Positions 28,500 to 36,573 of a stretch of 64,000 bases of DNA are shown one piece after another; within the stretch, counting starts at the first letter, position 1, and each line of letters starts with the position of its first letter. Source of the DNA: Paenibacillus sp. FSL W8-0426 (GTDB lineage Bacteria > Bacillota > Bacilli > Paenibacillales > Paenibacillaceae); contig NZ_CP150203.1 of the NCBI RefSeq assembly GCF_037969725.1, positions 3,240,001 to 3,304,000 on the forward strand, given 5' to 3'. The notes beneath the pieces are model-generated. The model did no database searches and was not told where the DNA came from. It saw nothing but the letters and a program-made list of their open reading frames with translations. The position numbers and the translations under genes were made by a program.

Positions 28500-29311
28500 A
28501 CAGTACACTATTGAAACAAAGCACAGGTCGGAAGTTGAGGAAACACACCAGTTTGGGGCAAACCGTCCGAAATTCGTTAACGATGGCTTACCGCGGAATA
28601 TTAAAGGTGAAACGAACTCCGGAGCAATTGTTCGACGTTACGCTGCAGCCGATCATTTTCACATTGATGTTTACGTATATTTTTGGCGGAGCGATTTCGG
28701 GAAATATTCAAGCGTATTTATTGGTCATCATTCCGGGGATCCTTGTGCAGACCGTGATTACGAGTTCGGTCGTTACCGGCGTGCAATTGCGAGAGGACAT
28801 GGACAAAGGGGTATTCGACCGATTCAAATCACTGCCTATTGCGCGTATTGCACCGCTGGCGGGAGCTTTGCTGGCCGATACGATCCGATACACGATCGCG
28901 ACGGTGCTTACCTTTGCCATTGGATATATATTGGGTTATAGCCCGGCAGGTGGACTCGGCCACGTTGCTTTGGCTGGTTTGCTGGTTATCGTCTGCTCTT
29001 GGGCCATCAGTTGGATTTTTGCTTTTCTTGGTGTTATCGCGCGCACGGCATCCAGCGTACAAGGGATTTCCATGCTCGTCCTGTTTCCGCTCACCTTTGC
29101 CTCGAACGCTTTCGTACCTGTAGAGACGATGCCGAATTGGCTGCAATGGGTGGTCAACGTCAATCCGATCTCCCACCTGGTCTCCGCCGTTCGCGAACTG
29201 GCGAACCAAGGAACGATGGGAACAGATCTTATGACCACCCTTGCTGGAGCGGCGGTTATTGTAGCCATTTTTGCACCATTAACCGTACGGGCATACATGC
29301 GTAGAACATAA
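28496..29311 (+). CDS. DrrB-type drug exporter permease
   Basis: ABC-2 permease of 271 residues with six membrane segments. Family marks are the amphipathic lead TPEQLFDVTLQPIIFTLMFTYIFGGAI, the DKGVFDRFKSLPI loop and FASNAFVPVETMPNWLQ. ATG overlaps the ATPase stop (ATGA), giving translational coupling. It should export a hydrophobic drug or secondary metabolite; substrate unknown. Confidence 0.94.
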   Translation: MNSTLLKQSTGRKLRKHTSLGQTVRNSLTMAYRGILKVKRTPEQLFDVTLQPIIFTLMFTYIFGGAISGNIQAYLLVIIPGILVQTVITSSVVTGVQLREDMDKGVFDRFKSLPIARIAPLAGALLADTIRYTIATVLTFAIGYILGYSPAGGLGHVALAGLLVIVCSWAISWIFAFLGVIARTASSVQGISMLVLFPLTFASNAFVPVETMPNWLQWVVNVNPISHLVSAVRELANQGTMGTDLMTTLAGAAVIVAIFAPLTVRAYMRRT

Positions 29312-29439
29312 TTGGGAAGGGAATATCATTTAAGCAGCGGTTTGATGTCAGGAATGAGAGGTGATGTCTTCTCGGCATGGCGTCTCTTTCTTGACAGGAT
29401 TTGTGGCATAGGGCAAGGTTGGAAATGGAGGTGCTCACA

Positions 29440-30114
29440 TTGGCAAGCATACTGGTCGTAGACGACGACCCGCATATCAGGGAACTCGTTAAGCATTTTT
29501 TGCAACAAGAAGGTTTGCACGTCATCGAGGCCGTGGATGGCCTGGATGCGCTGCGTGTGCTCGATGATCACAAGGTTGATTTGGTCGTTCTCGACATCAT
29601 GATGCCGGGCATGGACGGATGGGAGTTATGCCGCCAACTGCGGCAGCAGACGGACCTGCCTCTCCTGATGTTAACGGCCAAGGGGGAAACCTCGCAGATT
29701 GTCAAAGGATTTTCGCTGGGTACGGATGATTACCTGGTGAAGCCTTTTGATCCGCTGGTGCTCGTCGCGCGGGTGAAGGCGCTGCTGAAACGATATCATA
29801 TCATGACTTCACAAGTGATCGTTCTCGGCAGGCTGGTCATGCGGGGAGATACGTTTGAATGCAAAAATGGCGAACAGGATATGGTTCTCCCGCGTAAGGA
29901 ATTTGAATTACTGTTTACCCTGGCAAGTTATCCAGGCAAAACGTTTACACGCGATCAGTTAATCGAAAAAATTTGGGGGTATGATTACGAAGGGGACGAA
30001 CGAACGGTTGATGTGCATATCAAGCGGCTTCGTGAACGGTTTCCCGAGGAAGAGCATGCTTTCGTCATTCGTACGATGCGAGGACTAGGGTATCGCTTGG
30101 AGATCAGGACATGA
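29440..30114 (+). CDS. OmpR/PhoB-family response regulator
   Basis: Two-component response regulator of 224 residues. The receiver (1-115) has the acidic pair VVDDDP at 7-10, phosphorylation Asp at about 52 (LDIMMPGMDG) and the conserved Lys in LVKPFDP; the winged-helix DNA-binding domain (130-224) ends with RTMRGLGYRLEIRT. TTG at 29440 is chosen because GGAGG (29427-29431) precedes it by eight bases; upstream in-frame starts overlap or precede that site. It overlaps the kinase gene by four bases and follows the DrrAB-type exporter by 128 bases. Confidence 0.92.
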   Translation: MASILVVDDDPHIRELVKHFLQQEGLHVIEAVDGLDALRVLDDHKVDLVVLDIMMPGMDGWELCRQLRQQTDLPLLMLTAKGETSQIVKGFSLGTDDYLVKPFDPLVLVARVKALLKRYHIMTSQVIVLGRLVMRGDTFECKNGEQDMVLPRKEFELLFTLASYPGKTFTRDQLIEKIWGYDYEGDERTVDVHIKRLRERFPEEEHAFVIRTMRGLGYRLEIRT

Positions 30115-31211
30115 AGCGGGAATCCGGATTTCTTCATATGGCCAGAAACATCATTCTGGTATCCCTGGCGCTGTTTGCCTGTTGGACCGCGGCCTTCTAT
30201 ATTACGAGAAGCGTATATTCCCTGATCCCGTGGGAACCGCATGAGCTCATCGCTTTTCTGATCAATGCCATGCTCGGGTTCATCCTCTTTGGTATAGGCA
30301 TTACTTGCATCGGTCCACTGGTTAAGGGTAGGGATAATGAGCATTTTAATGAATTGATTCAGGCACTGAAGAGTATTTCCCGGGGGGATTTTCGCGTGAA
30401 TCTGGATGCGGCGTTTGCCCGTCGAGGCGGGAGACAGGGACATACACATCCTTATGCCCAATTGGTGGAAAGCATCAATGACATGGCGGCGAAGCTCAAA
30501 GCGATGGAGGATTTGCGTCAGGAGTTCATTTCGAACGTGTCCCATGAAATTGGATCGCCACTGACCTCTATCATCGGGTTTGCAAGAGCACTGAAGGACA
30601 AAAAGATGGACCAGGAGCAGCGTGACCAGTATTTGACGATCATTGAAACGGAGTGCGTCCGTCTGTCCAGACTCAGCGATAACTTAATGAAGCTTGCCGT
30701 CCTGGACGCCTCGGAACACGCATCACATCAAACCACGTACCGTTTGGACCGACAATTGGTTACGCTGATTCTGGCCTGCGAGCCCCAATGGGACGACAAA
30801 AAAATCGATATGAACGTGGAGATGGAAGAGCTTGAAATCACCGCTGATGAGGATTTGATGATTCAGGTGTGGGTCAACCTTCTCCATAATGCAATCAAGT
30901 TTACGCCACCGGGCGGAAAAATCGATGTTTTACTTACGCAAAGCGAAGAAAACGTATCGGTCCGTATTACGGATAGCGGACCCGGTATCGCCCTTCAGGA
31001 CCAGCTTCGGATTTTTGAGCGTTTCTACAAAGCGGACGAATCGCGGACCCGTGCCTTGGGCGGCAGCGGGCTGGGCCTGTCGATCGTGCATAAAATCGTG
31101 GACATGCATGACGGTACGGTCGCTGTTTCCAGTATACCGGGTAAAGGTGCGACGTTCACCGTACACATACCGCTGAATAAACGAATCGATACTGGCGAAG
31201 ATGAAGGCTAG
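30111..31211 (+). CDS. Sensor histidine kinase
   Basis: Membrane kinase of 366 residues paired with the upstream regulator. Two membrane helices (about 12-32 and 46-70) enclose a very short outside loop, so it may sense the membrane itself or the exporter, as intramembrane-sensing kinases do. A HAMP-like linker leads to the dimerisation helix with His145 in SNVSHEIGSPLTS, then the ATP-binding boxes N (LLHNAIKF), G1 (DSGPGI) and G2 (GGSGLGLSIV). Gene overlap with the regulator shows coupling. Confidence 0.93.
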   Translation: MKRESGFLHMARNIILVSLALFACWTAAFYITRSVYSLIPWEPHELIAFLINAMLGFILFGIGITCIGPLVKGRDNEHFNELIQALKSISRGDFRVNLDAAFARRGGRQGHTHPYAQLVESINDMAAKLKAMEDLRQEFISNVSHEIGSPLTSIIGFARALKDKKMDQEQRDQYLTIIETECVRLSRLSDNLMKLAVLDASEHASHQTTYRLDRQLVTLILACEPQWDDKKIDMNVEMEELEITADEDLMIQVWVNLLHNAIKFTPPGGKIDVLLTQSEENVSVRITDSGPGIALQDQLRIFERFYKADESRTRALGGSGLGLSIVHKIVDMHDGTVAVSSIPGKGATFTVHIPLNKRIDTGEDEG

Positions 31212-31277
31212 GGAGCCGCGTTTGATGGGTCGGAAAAAGCGCCTTTCGCAAAGGTCAGCCGCATGCCCGGTCCCTGC

Positions 31278-32240
31278 TTAAGGGCAGAATGACCCTAGCC
31301 TGTTTTTTACGCTGTACAACACCTCTTCAGGCACTTCCTTGAATTGGATGTCTTCGCCTAAAAATAACAGCCAGTTCGCGATTTCGGTTAGCTCCTCGGG
31401 ATGATCGACTTGCACATACATTTTGAGCAGCGCCGTGGTCTGGAACGGATTGGTATAAGCAAGCGAAGCTTTCAAGGGATGGTATTTGCGAAACTGCGCA
31501 ATGGCTTTGGGGCCGAGCTCAAGGGTCAGGTTGCTTTTTTGTTTCTGCTCGTGTAAGGCTTCCATGATCTTTTTTGCGCTGACCCTTTTTTTAGGTTGAA
31601 ACGGTTCGGCCTCTACAACGTGATCGACAGGGATAATCCGACGCTGCTCCTCCATTAAATCAAATCCCTCCATCAGCCAAAGACTGTTTTCGCGATGAAG
31701 ATGCAAAAGGTACAGCTGAACCGTTTTTATTTGCTGGCCTTCCTGGACGGCAACCGTCAAACAGCGATCCGAAAGCAGCATGTGAATGATTTGCTCCAGC
31801 ATCGGATGGGGAAGATCCGAAAGGTCAAGCAGATCGGGATGATGGGGGTTCGTTCCTTCAAAAAGCAGCAGTTGATTCAACAGGACAAGGTCGTCCTGCT
31901 GATTTTGCGAAATAAGGCCAAGCAGCTTTTCCGCCAAAGACTGGCGGCTCTGAAGATAAGGCAGCTGTTGATTTCTTGTCGCCATAAAGGCGATGAACAG
32001 CGCTTTGATCTCATTGTCGGTAAAGCGGGCTGCTGGCAGGACCGAGTTGTTCATGACAAAATATCCGCCGTCCCGCCCAACCTCAGCCACAAGCGGCATG
32101 CCCATGGATTCAATTTCCTTGATGTCCCGGATGGCCGTCGAACGGGAAATATCGAATTCCCGCATGATTTCCGAGATGGTAAAGCGGGAACGATTGTTGA
32201 TATACCGCATCATCGTATTAACCCGTTCAACTTTTTTCAT
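31278..32240 (-). CDS. WYL-domain transcriptional regulator (YafY-like)
   Basis: Regulator of 320 residues with a DeoR-type helix-turn-helix at the start (TISEIMREFDISRSTAIRDIKEIESMG) and a WYL-type sensing region in the middle (LYLLHLHRENSLWLMEGFDL) plus WCX-like C-terminus. Such proteins respond to ligands or single-stranded nucleic acid. ATG is followed by MKKVERVNTMMRYINN. It is divergent from the effector-binding protein gene, which it probably controls. Confidence 0.9.
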   Translation of the reverse strand: MKKVERVNTMMRYINNRSRFTISEIMREFDISRSTAIRDIKEIESMGMPLVAEVGRDGGYFVMNNSVLPAARFTDNEIKALFIAFMATRNQQLPYLQSRQSLAEKLLGLISQNQQDDLVLLNQLLLFEGTNPHHPDLLDLSDLPHPMLEQIIHMLLSDRCLTVAVQEGQQIKTVQLYLLHLHRENSLWLMEGFDLMEEQRRIIPVDHVVEAEPFQPKKRVSAKKIMEALHEQKQKSNLTLELGPKAIAQFRKYHPLKASLAYTNPFQTTALLKMYVQVDHPEELTEIANWLLFLGEDIQFKEVPEEVLYSVKNRLGSFCP

Positions 32241-32348
32241 GCAGCCTCCTAAACAGTTTCATTTTCTGACATGATTTAAGGTTATTATAAACCTATCAAG
32301 GGATAAGACAAAGCCCTGATCAAACCCAAACAAAGGCAGGTTATAAAA

Positions 32349-32828
32349 ATGGCAAATTATACGTTGGAGCAAAAAGAAAGTTTTATGGTATCGGGGATCG
32401 GCGTGGAGCTGAAAAGCGACTATACGGACTATGTCGGCATAAACAAAGAGAAGTCCGATTTCTGGACGGCGATCGAAGACAATGGGAAGCTTGAAGCGTT
32501 AAAATCCATTGCCACGAACGACTATATTTTTGCAGTAAACGAAGCAGTAAACAACAAGATGATGCATTATGCGGGTGTCATGACCGATGCATCCATGCCG
32601 GATATTACGAGAGTCATCCAGTTTCCGAAAGGGGAATACCTCGTCGTCAAAGGGGAAGCGAAGACGGCGGAGGAGCTCAACCAGCTGCTCACCGGCATTG
32701 CCTTTGGTCAAGCGCTGCCTGAAGCAGATCATGTGGCCTATGTCGGCGGACCGAATACAACGGTAGAGATGGGGCAGCGGGACGGAACGGTCTTTGGCGA
32801 AATGTGGATTCCGGTTGTCAGAAAATAA
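32349..32828 (+). CDS. GyrI-like effector-binding domain protein
   Basis: Free-standing effector-binding protein of 159 residues, similar to the GyrI/Rob C-terminal fold: KESFMVSGIGVELKSDY at the start, a central DYIFAVNE-type strand and VIQFPKGEYLVVKGEA before the C-terminal EMWIPV. These proteins bind hydrophobic ligands; some moderate gyrase inhibitors. No DNA-binding domain is fused. It is divergent from the WYL regulator and 31 bases upstream of a small gene, likely one transcript. Confidence 0.85.
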   Translation: MANYTLEQKESFMVSGIGVELKSDYTDYVGINKEKSDFWTAIEDNGKLEALKSIATNDYIFAVNEAVNNKMMHYAGVMTDASMPDITRVIQFPKGEYLVVKGEAKTAEELNQLLTGIAFGQALPEADHVAYVGGPNTTVEMGQRDGTVFGEMWIPVVRK

Positions 32829-32859
32829 ATAAGAGAAAACATTTTAAGGAGAGACGCAG

Positions 32860-33324
32860 ATGTCATATATCGTTGATTTTAAAGAGGTGTCCACGGTTGG
32901 TTTGGAATCGTCGCCAGTGGCTGCCGCTCTTGCGGGCTTGCGCGCCAATGAAGCCAGATATTTCATGAACAAGTACAAGCATGAATTTACGGTTGTGCCT
33001 GCAAGCGAAAGTCAGGACGTGCTGGATTACGTGAACCGCATTTTAAAGGAGGAGCGTGATTTGACGTTTGCAGCCAAACCGCTTGAGACGTCGCGCTTCC
33101 AAGTAGACAATATTTTATTTACTTACGTGTTCTATGAAGACGGCCTTGGACTTAATGTGATGTATACGGTGGATGACCCCAAGAAGCGGGCCGTCGGTTT
33201 GAAGCTTTCGGAAGGCATGGAGATTCCACAAGAGCTTGAAGGGAAATTTAAGTTTGCGCGGCAAAAGTCCAAATTAGCCGGAACGATCCGCGGTTCGTTT
33301 TTTGTGATCAAGGGAGAGTATTAA
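32860..33324 (+). CDS. Unknown conserved-looking protein
   Basis: Protein of 154 residues with no family recognised. It has a mixed alpha/beta pattern, no signal peptide and no cysteines, and contains a NILFTYVFYEDGLGLNVMYTVDD hairpin-like stretch followed by a basic tail. AAGGAGAG precedes the ATG. It lies directly after the effector-binding protein gene and before a terminator, so the two probably work together in the WYL-controlled unit. Confidence 0.8.
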   Translation: MSYIVDFKEVSTVGLESSPVAAALAGLRANEARYFMNKYKHEFTVVPASESQDVLDYVNRILKEERDLTFAAKPLETSRFQVDNILFTYVFYEDGLGLNVMYTVDDPKKRAVGLKLSEGMEIPQELEGKFKFARQKSKLAGTIRGSFFVIKGEY

Positions 33325-33341
33325 TCTTATCGACGATGCGG

Positions 33342-33374
33342 AAAAAGAGCAGCAAGCATTTGCGGCTCTTTTTT
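33342..33374 (+). terminator. Rho-independent terminator
   Basis: AAAAAGAGC pairs with GCTCTTTTTT, with extra pairing of GCAA and TTGC inside the loop. Confidence 0.8.
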
Positions 33375-33435
33375 GCTTTTTGTACAGGGAAAACCTGGTG
33401 CAATCTTCTTGCATAAAAATGAACGGAACTTTCCG

Positions 33436-33727
33436 CTATGCGTCAATTGACCTGCTTATTTTCAAAGGTTTGCGCTGATATACATTATTCTGGATCAAAG
33501 CAAAAATGACGAGCAGGGCACCGTAAAATTCATTCATGCTGATGGAATATCCCTGAAACGCCATGACAATGAACGTTGTTACAGGCACCAAACTGATGAA
33601 CAGAATGCCATTGACAGGCGAAAGCCATTTCATGCCCGCATTCCAGCTTAGCAAAGCGATCGTTCCCGGGAACAAGACCATAGAACTCATCATCGTGGCA
33701 AAGAGTGATTCCTTTGTGATCGAAGAT
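33436..33727 (-). pseudogene. C-terminal half of an EamA transporter
   Basis: The minus-strand frame encodes the end of an EamA permease (SLFATMMSSMVLFPGTIALL, SWNAGMKWLSPVNGILFISLVP, FYGALLVIFALIQNN), about 95 residues with three helices. The N-terminal two thirds are absent: at about 33727 the sequence passes straight into the LysR fragment read on the other strand. No ribosome binding site or start belongs to it. Confidence 0.8.
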
Positions 33728-34093
33728 GCCGCAACGATACCGCTATTGTTATTCAATAAAGGATGCAGTTATCGCGAAAGGCTGGAAGGTTGGTTAAAAG
33801 CCGAGGGCATCATTCCTCGGAAAGTAATGCAGTTCGGAACCTTCGAAACGATCATCGGAAGCGTCGCGGCCGGCATCGGAATTACAATCGTTCCGAAATC
33901 GTCCGTCAGTCCATGGATCAATGATGGCAAGCTGCATGCATACTGCATTCCTGAACCGTTTAACAATGTGTCCACCGTATTCATCCGCAGGAAAGATATT
34001 TTTTATACCAACACCCTTCGATCCTTCGTTCAAGCGTTATCGCCATCGGAGAACGATCTTTTCGGGGAACGTGTTGCTGTGGAAAGTCGCTGA
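33728..34093 (+). pseudogene. C-terminal half of a LysR regulator
   Basis: The frame encodes the last part of a LysR effector domain: PLLLFNKGCSYRERLEGWL, FGTFETIIGSVAAGIGITIVPKSSV and the closing FVQALSP region. The helix-turn-helix and the first half of the effector domain are missing. The stop codon and terminator are intact. Upstream in-frame codons belong to the antisense of the EamA fragment. Confidence 0.85.
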
Positions 34094-34108
34094 ATTAGCG
34101 GCTTTTTT
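34083..34108 (+). terminator. Rho-independent terminator
   Basis: AAAGTCGCT pairs with AGCGGCTTT and runs into six T; it includes the stop codon of the LysR remnant. Confidence 0.75.
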
Positions 34109-34193
34109 GCTTTGAGGCAGGCATATTCTCACCGAATGCGAACAATGAGTTGCGGAAAAAACAGGTAGACATCCAGAGCAATCTCATATAAAT

Positions 34194-34214
34194 TAATACT
34201 TATTAAAAGTATTA
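34194..34214. promoter_or_regulatory. Palindrome before the MFS gene
   Basis: TAATACTT and AAGTATTA form a perfect 8-base dyad with a 5-base spacer, 68 bases before the MFS start. It could be the operator of an unidentified repressor. Confidence 0.45.
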
Positions 34215-34282
34215 TAAAAATATAAAAAGAAAGAATGTCGGAGTATGCATGACCACATTCGAAGAATAGGAGGGTAACACAA

Positions 34283-35524
34283 ATGACGACAGCATTACAT
34301 CAGCAGTGCATGATTCGTAATATATTATTTCTGTTGTTTGCCTTGCCAGGGTTATCTTTCGCTTCCTGGGTAGCGCGAACTCCCGCCGTCCGGGATGCGT
34401 TGAACGTGTCTACGGCAGGAATGGGAATCATTATTTTCGCTTTGGCCATCGGTTCGCTCACCGGATTGCTTACGGCTGGATCCGTCATTGCCCGCAAAGG
34501 TGCGCGTTTGGTCATTATGATAAGTTCTTTGATGATCGTCATCGGGTTTGTTGCTATTGGCATCGGCGCGAGCGTAAAAGTTACGGCGATCGTCATGGTC
34601 GGCCTATTTATATTTGGGTGCGGGTTCGGTGCGGCTGAAGTAGGGCTGAATATGGAAGGTTCGGCGGTCGAAAAGGCATTGAACAAGATTTTGCTGCCTG
34701 CTTTTCATGGCTTCTTTAGCGTAGGTACATTAGCGGGGGCAGCCATTGGAGTAGGTGCAGAAGCGATTCAACTTCCGATTATCGTACACTTTTCCGTGCT
34801 TGCCTTGTTGATTGCCGTTACGTTATGGTACTGCTTTCGATATCTTCCGGAGGCGACAGGCAAGGAACCTGCACAGACGGTCGGTCACAAAGGGGGCGCG
34901 TTCAAAAAACAGCTTAAGGTTTGGACGGAAAAACGAACGTTGTTGATCGGGGTCATGGTTCTGGGCATGGCATTTGCCGAGGGATCTGCGAACGATTGGT
35001 TACCGCTCATTATGGTCGATGGTTATGGCGTTAGTGCATTAACAGGCTCATTTATCTATGGGTTGTTTGTTGCAGCTATGACCATTGGGCGCTTTGCAGG
35101 CGGTTGGATCCTAGATCGGTATGGAAGAGTGCGGGTACTCGCGGGATGTGCCATTTCAGCCGTTCTCGGTTTGGTGCTCGTGATCTGGGGTCAACATTAT
35201 ATTCTGTCTGCGATGGGTGTCGTTCTTTGGGGGCTTGGAGCCTCGTTAGGTTTTCCGGTGGGTCTGTCTGCAGCAGGGGATGAACCTGAAGGGGCAGCGG
35301 CAAGAGTAGGCGCTGTAGCAACTTCAGGTTATATCGCATCATTGGTGGGGCCGCCCGCTTTGGGGTTCCTTGGAGAGCATTTTGGATTATTAAATGCAAT
35401 GATTGCAGTGCTTATCGGAGTTATGATCTCGCGATCATTGATCCGGTGGGCCAGACCCAGCGATGAACAGAATACTCCCTTTGGGCAGGAAAAAGACGGA
35501 GTCATCCCCAAGGATATCGCATAA
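34283..35524 (+). CDS. MFS transporter (YbjJ-like)
   Basis: Twelve-helix major facilitator of 413 residues. The first helix FLLFALPGLSFASWVARTPAVRDAL, the GCGFGAAEVGLNMEGSAVEK segment and the FHGFFSVGTLAGAAIG helix are like those of E. coli YbjJ and related proteins of unknown substrate. ATG follows AGGAGGG. The gene stands alone between two terminators, with a palindrome upstream. Confidence 0.9.
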   Translation: MTTALHQQCMIRNILFLLFALPGLSFASWVARTPAVRDALNVSTAGMGIIIFALAIGSLTGLLTAGSVIARKGARLVIMISSLMIVIGFVAIGIGASVKVTAIVMVGLFIFGCGFGAAEVGLNMEGSAVEKALNKILLPAFHGFFSVGTLAGAAIGVGAEAIQLPIIVHFSVLALLIAVTLWYCFRYLPEATGKEPAQTVGHKGGAFKKQLKVWTEKRTLLIGVMVLGMAFAEGSANDWLPLIMVDGYGVSALTGSFIYGLFVAAMTIGRFAGGWILDRYGRVRVLAGCAISAVLGLVLVIWGQHYILSAMGVVLWGLGASLGFPVGLSAAGDEPEGAAARVGAVATSGYIASLVGPPALGFLGEHFGLLNAMIAVLIGVMISRSLIRWARPSDEQNTPFGQEKDGVIPKDIA

Positions 35525-35550
35525 CCAACTGAAGCTCTTTATTTGGACAG

Positions 35551-35574
35551 AAAACCGCGTTTCAGCGGTTTTTT
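35551..35574 (+). terminator. Rho-independent terminator
   Basis: AAAACCGC pairs with GCGGTTTT followed by more T; it could serve both converging genes. Confidence 0.85.
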
Positions 35575-35612
35575 ATTTCGGCTGGAGCATTTTTCAAAAG
35601 ATGACGTTCCGT

Positions 35613-36467
35613 TTATAGGGATGCCGCGCGCTGTTTACGATATTGCGACGGTTTGACGCCGTAATATTGAGTGAACATTCGAGTAAAGTAATCGGGCGAG
35701 TGAAAGCCCACGCTCAGCGCAATCTCCGTAATTGGGCGCTGCGTATAACGCAGCAGCTTCTCCGCCTGCTTCAGCCGATATTTGTTCAGCGTTGCGACGA
35801 TGGAATCTCCGACCTGCTCTTTAAACAGGTGGGACAGCCGGGAAGGAGAAAGGAATACTTGATTCGCCAAATCTTCGATCAGATGGTTTTCTGCAAAATG
35901 GAGCGCAAGAATATTCAGCACTTCTTTCACTCTGGGATCGAGAAGCTTTCGATCGGCATGCTGGCTGGCCAAAATCAAAATGATCTCTTCCAGGGCATTT
36001 AACATAAGCTCCTCTTGAAAGGCGATTACGGGCTCGACGCGATACGAGAGGATGCGGCGGAATGCATGTTCAATGGATGCACGAGTCTGCGTGCTGTCAA
36101 TCTGCAGGTGGTAAATCGCCCCGTCTGTTTGGCTTGCCGGCAACCAGTCCGACCAAGCCATGCGGGGAGTATAGTGGGCCCACATTTTCTCCCAGACTTC
36201 ATGTTGTTCTGTATAAAAGTGATGTTTAACCCCAGGCGGAATAATGGTAACCGTCCCCTCCGCACACTCAAGAAACCCATGGTCTTCATGGTTGACCACA
36301 CCTTTTCCGGAAAGTGTATACATGATCAGCCAGTCTTTCGTTCCGTTTGGTCGATAACACGTGTAACCGTAAGGCATGCGATAATAATCCGATACGAGGA
36401 TGCCCGGTGGGTGCGTATACTGTTCATCGTTTTTTGCCATAGCAGGATTGTTAGGATTTTCAGCCAT
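35613..36467 (-). CDS. AraC-family regulator with cupin domain
   Basis: Soluble sugar-responsive regulator of 284 residues. Residues about 20-100 form an AraC-type cupin (LIMYTLSGKGVVNHEDHG, GTVTIIPPGVKHHFYT), and 185-280 the double helix-turn-helix (VFLSPSRLSHLFKEQVGD, VGFHSPDYFTRMFTQYYGVKPSQYRK). It is divergent from the GH2 gene, 106 bases away, and probably activates GH2 and GH3 when the matching sugar is present. Confidence 0.93.
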   Translation of the reverse strand: MAENPNNPAMAKNDEQYTHPPGILVSDYYRMPYGYTCYRPNGTKDWLIMYTLSGKGVVNHEDHGFLECAEGTVTIIPPGVKHHFYTEQHEVWEKMWAHYTPRMAWSDWLPASQTDGAIYHLQIDSTQTRASIEHAFRRILSYRVEPVIAFQEELMLNALEEIILILASQHADRKLLDPRVKEVLNILALHFAENHLIEDLANQVFLSPSRLSHLFKEQVGDSIVATLNKYRLKQAEKLLRYTQRPITEIALSVGFHSPDYFTRMFTQYYGVKPSQYRKQRAASL

Positions 36468-36573
36468 ATCATCATTCCTTTCCCATATGCTCTATCTTAC
36501 AATAAACACCGGATGTCCAGTATAAAGATTTGTTTGTTCAAGTCATTCGCCATCTTGGTGTGGAGGTAGAACA

